From Nematostella vectensis (lineage: Eukaryota > Cnidaria > Anthozoa > Actiniaria > Edwardsiidae), in the NCBI RefSeq assembly GCF_932526225.1, contig NC_064044.1, positions 499,001-563,000 on the forward strand: 64,000 nt of DNA, read 5' to 3'. Below the pieces are notes generated by a model, which saw nothing but the letters and a program-made list of their open reading frames with translations, was not told the DNA's origin and made no database searches. Below are positions 62,562 to 64,000 of this stretch, piece after piece. Made by a program: the position numbers and the translations under genes. Each line of letters begins with the position of its first letter. The first letter of the stretch is position 1.

Positions 62562-63150
62562 TTATATGGTTACCTCGAGGTGATCATTGGTCACTCTGGC
62601 AATGAATCCATTTGCGCACCAAGATGACTCGAAGGTTCGACGGGACCGGCTTGACTTACATATATCGAATAGAACGAGAAGAAATTCCCGTAGGCGAGCT
62701 TTGATGGAATTGATAGCCTCCAAAGCACTTGGGAAGATGCCGCGGAAACGCCAGTTGTTTCTAGCAAGCCATAGAACGTGACGCATCGCCACGAGGAGGT
62801 AGCAGAACACTGGAGAAATAACCTACAATTCCTGCTTAGAAAAACAAAACAAAGCATGGCGGGGCTCCAAATTTGGAAAATTAGGAAAAGTATCATGCTG
62901 TATGGAAGTGATCCAGTTGAGGACGCTTTGCGCTAGAGGGCAATGGAACATTAGGTAAGGTAGATCCTCAACAAGATAGTGGGACATCATAATTAAAGGA
63001 TGAGACTAAACGATGAGCGGTGTAGGGAACGCCATGAGCCACCTTCCAGGAGAAATCGGCTGCATGGCGATCAAGGACACATGAATGACATTGGGATAAA
63101 GTCTCCTCCCAATCTACATATGGAAAGGTTGGAGAGAATTTGTCAATACA
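62562..63150 (-). pseudogene. L1/Tx1-like non-LTR retrotransposon ORF2, C-terminal fragment
   Basis: Read on the minus strand this encodes the end of a reverse-transcriptase polyprotein: a zf-RVT-like region followed by the C-terminal tail. Recognisable pieces, in order, are WEETLSQCHSC, DFSWKVAHGVPYTAHRL, YDVPLSC, then after a frameshift FHCPLAQSVLNWI, PRHALF, then the conserved tail VLWLARNNWRFRG and a basic SSRSRRTF segment to a stop at 62562. Damage: a frameshift with apparent loss of the second part of the zinc-finger cysteines near 62970, and an in-frame TAG at 62823-62825. The catalytic RT and endonuclease domains are absent. The right limit near 63150 is approximate. Family assignment rests on recalled pattern similarity to Tx1/L1 tails; other L1-like clades are possible. 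Confidence 0.75.
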
Positions 63151-63157
63151 TTGTGGA

Positions 63158-63534
63158 CTGACATATAAAACTATAAAGTTTACGTTTGAGTGGTATACTA
63201 GTCAGGTAAATTTTTGGATGTTTCACTTACTCTTAGGGATGGGGTTATCTCTACTGATCTGTATAGTAAGCCTACTGATAAGCATCAATATCCTATTCAT
63301 ACGTCCTGTCATCTCTCTGCTTGTAAGAAAGGCATTCCTTTTGGACAGGCACTACGTATTCGTAGGATATGTTCGGAAGACTCTTCTTTCAAAAAGAGGG
63401 AATTAGAGTTACAAGATTATTTAGTTGACAGGGGTAATGACAGCAGATTTGTGGGAAGGGAAGTTGACAGGGTTAGACGTATTCCTAGGGAAGACACATT
63501 GAAAGACAGGCGTAAAGGTAAGACTGGGCGATAG
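63158..63534 (+). pseudogene. Penelope-like element, reverse transcriptase C-terminal part
   Basis: Encodes IKFTFEWYTSQVNF, then after a one-base deletion in the T run at 63211-63215 continues LDVSLTLRDG, STDLYSKPTDKHQY, HTSCH, GIPFGQALRIRRICS and a charged segment (KKRELELQDYL). The block order, NFLD then TDLYxKPTDxxQY, then SCH, then QALRxRRIC, is the signature of the PLE reverse-transcriptase palm end and thumb. An in-frame TAG ends it at 63532-63534. The core palm with its YxDD motif lies upstream in full elements and is missing. The 5' limit abuts the L1-like fragment at about 63150-63165. Confidence 0.85.
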
Positions 63535-63943
63535 TTTCGCAGTACGGTTACTAATAAGAAATATGTCATTAATTTTGACTTGGACTGTAACTCAGATTTT
63601 GTTGTTTATCTCATTACTTGCTCTATGTGTAACAAGCAATACGTAGGCTCTACTATCAATAGTTTTAGGAAGCGTTTTAATAATCACAAAAGTAGGATAA
63701 ATAAGCACCCTAGTTTACCGGTTAGTGAAAGAGTTAAGGATGACCTTATCTATCAACATTTTTTATTGTGACAATCATTTAGGTCTAAATAATGCTAAGG
63801 TACAACTTATAGATAAGTGTAACTCTGAGGCTCAGCTTAGGGAAAGGGAAGGCCAGTGGGTTTATCGGCTTAAGTCTATCTACCCGCGGGGTCTTAATAG
63901 TGATTACTTTTTTTGTAGTAGGAACCCACGTAGAGATGTGTAA
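63535..63943 (+). pseudogene. Penelope-like element, GIY-YIG endonuclease domain
   Basis: Same frame as the preceding segment past its TAG, starting VTNKKYVINFDLDC. It has the GIY-like VVYL, CSMC (CxxC), YVGST as the YIG motif, FRKRFNNHKSR with the catalytic arginine region, and HFYCDNH after a one-base insertion in the T6 run at 63759-63764. REREGQWVYRL follows, supplying the likely catalytic glutamate, and the ORF ends at a TAA at 63941-63943. The linker between RT thumb and endonuclease expected in full PLEs (roughly a hundred residues) is missing, so an internal deletion is inferred. The domain introduces the target nick in endonuclease-bearing PLEs; this copy is inactive because of the stop and frameshifts. 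Confidence 0.87.
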
Positions 63944-64000
63944 ATTCTTTTTATCCATAGCGCGCGCTATTCTAGAAAATGCGCGTTTTTGCGTCTCGCG
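63944..64000. other. PLE 3' flank with 14-bp palindrome
   Basis: Contains the perfect palindrome ATAGCGCGCGCTAT (63957-63970) and further GCGCG-rich sequence to the window end. Probably the PLE 3' untranslated region, by position. No hammerhead core was seen. Confidence 0.5.

Noticed and set aside
62591-62896. 101-aa minus-strand frame overlapping the L1-like fragment
   Set aside because: Shadow frame: the recognisable RT-tail residues are in another frame over the same bases.

Overview
This window is animal (metazoan) genomic DNA, not prokaryotic. Positions 1 to about 62504 are one AT-rich macrosatellite: 31 head-to-tail copies of a unit of about 2.0 kb (full units 1993-2018 bp), nearly identical to each other. 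The array enters from beyond the left edge, so its true length is unknown. The right end, 62505-64000, is a small graveyard of two decayed retrotransposons: a minus-strand C-terminal fragment of an L1/Tx1-like non-LTR element, and a plus-strand Penelope-like element (PLE) with a reverse-transcriptase tail and a GIY-YIG endonuclease domain. PLEs with GIY-YIG domains together with Tx1-like L1 elements are common in aquatic invertebrates, fish and amphibians. The species cannot be fixed from the sequence.

Each satellite unit has the same layout (offsets from unit 1). An AT-rich left half (1-690) holds a variable (AT)n tract, an (AAT)n tract and A-rich stretches. A GC-richer core (about 690-1215) holds several short perfect hairpins, a 22-bp-spaced direct repeat, an A-box-like motif, a cUUCGg hairpin and, at 1136-1203, a 68-nt tRNA-like module with a perfect Pol III B box followed by a T run. 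An AT-rich right half ends in a 109-bp, TTAA-flanked, CCC...GGG-ended element (1868-1976) that looks like a piggyBac-type MITE. No convincing protein-coding gene exists in the array; the recurring short ORFs look like by-products of the repeat.

The array has visible history. There is a 6.02-kb three-unit higher-order duplication (units 5-7 and 8-10), a 4.01-kb two-unit duplication (units 12-13 and 14-15) and a second two-unit duplication of about 4.0 kb (units 18-19 and 20-21). Unit 30 is 2892 bp because of an internal rearrangement. Unit 31, at the right edge, is the most degraded and is truncated. This fits amplification by unequal exchange, with decay at the array edge.

Nothing here is a classical multi-gene system. 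The most unusual candidate is the macrosatellite itself: a long tandem array in which every unit carries a tRNA-sized Pol III-like module and a fossil DNA transposon. Whether it is transcribed cannot be told from sequence alone.
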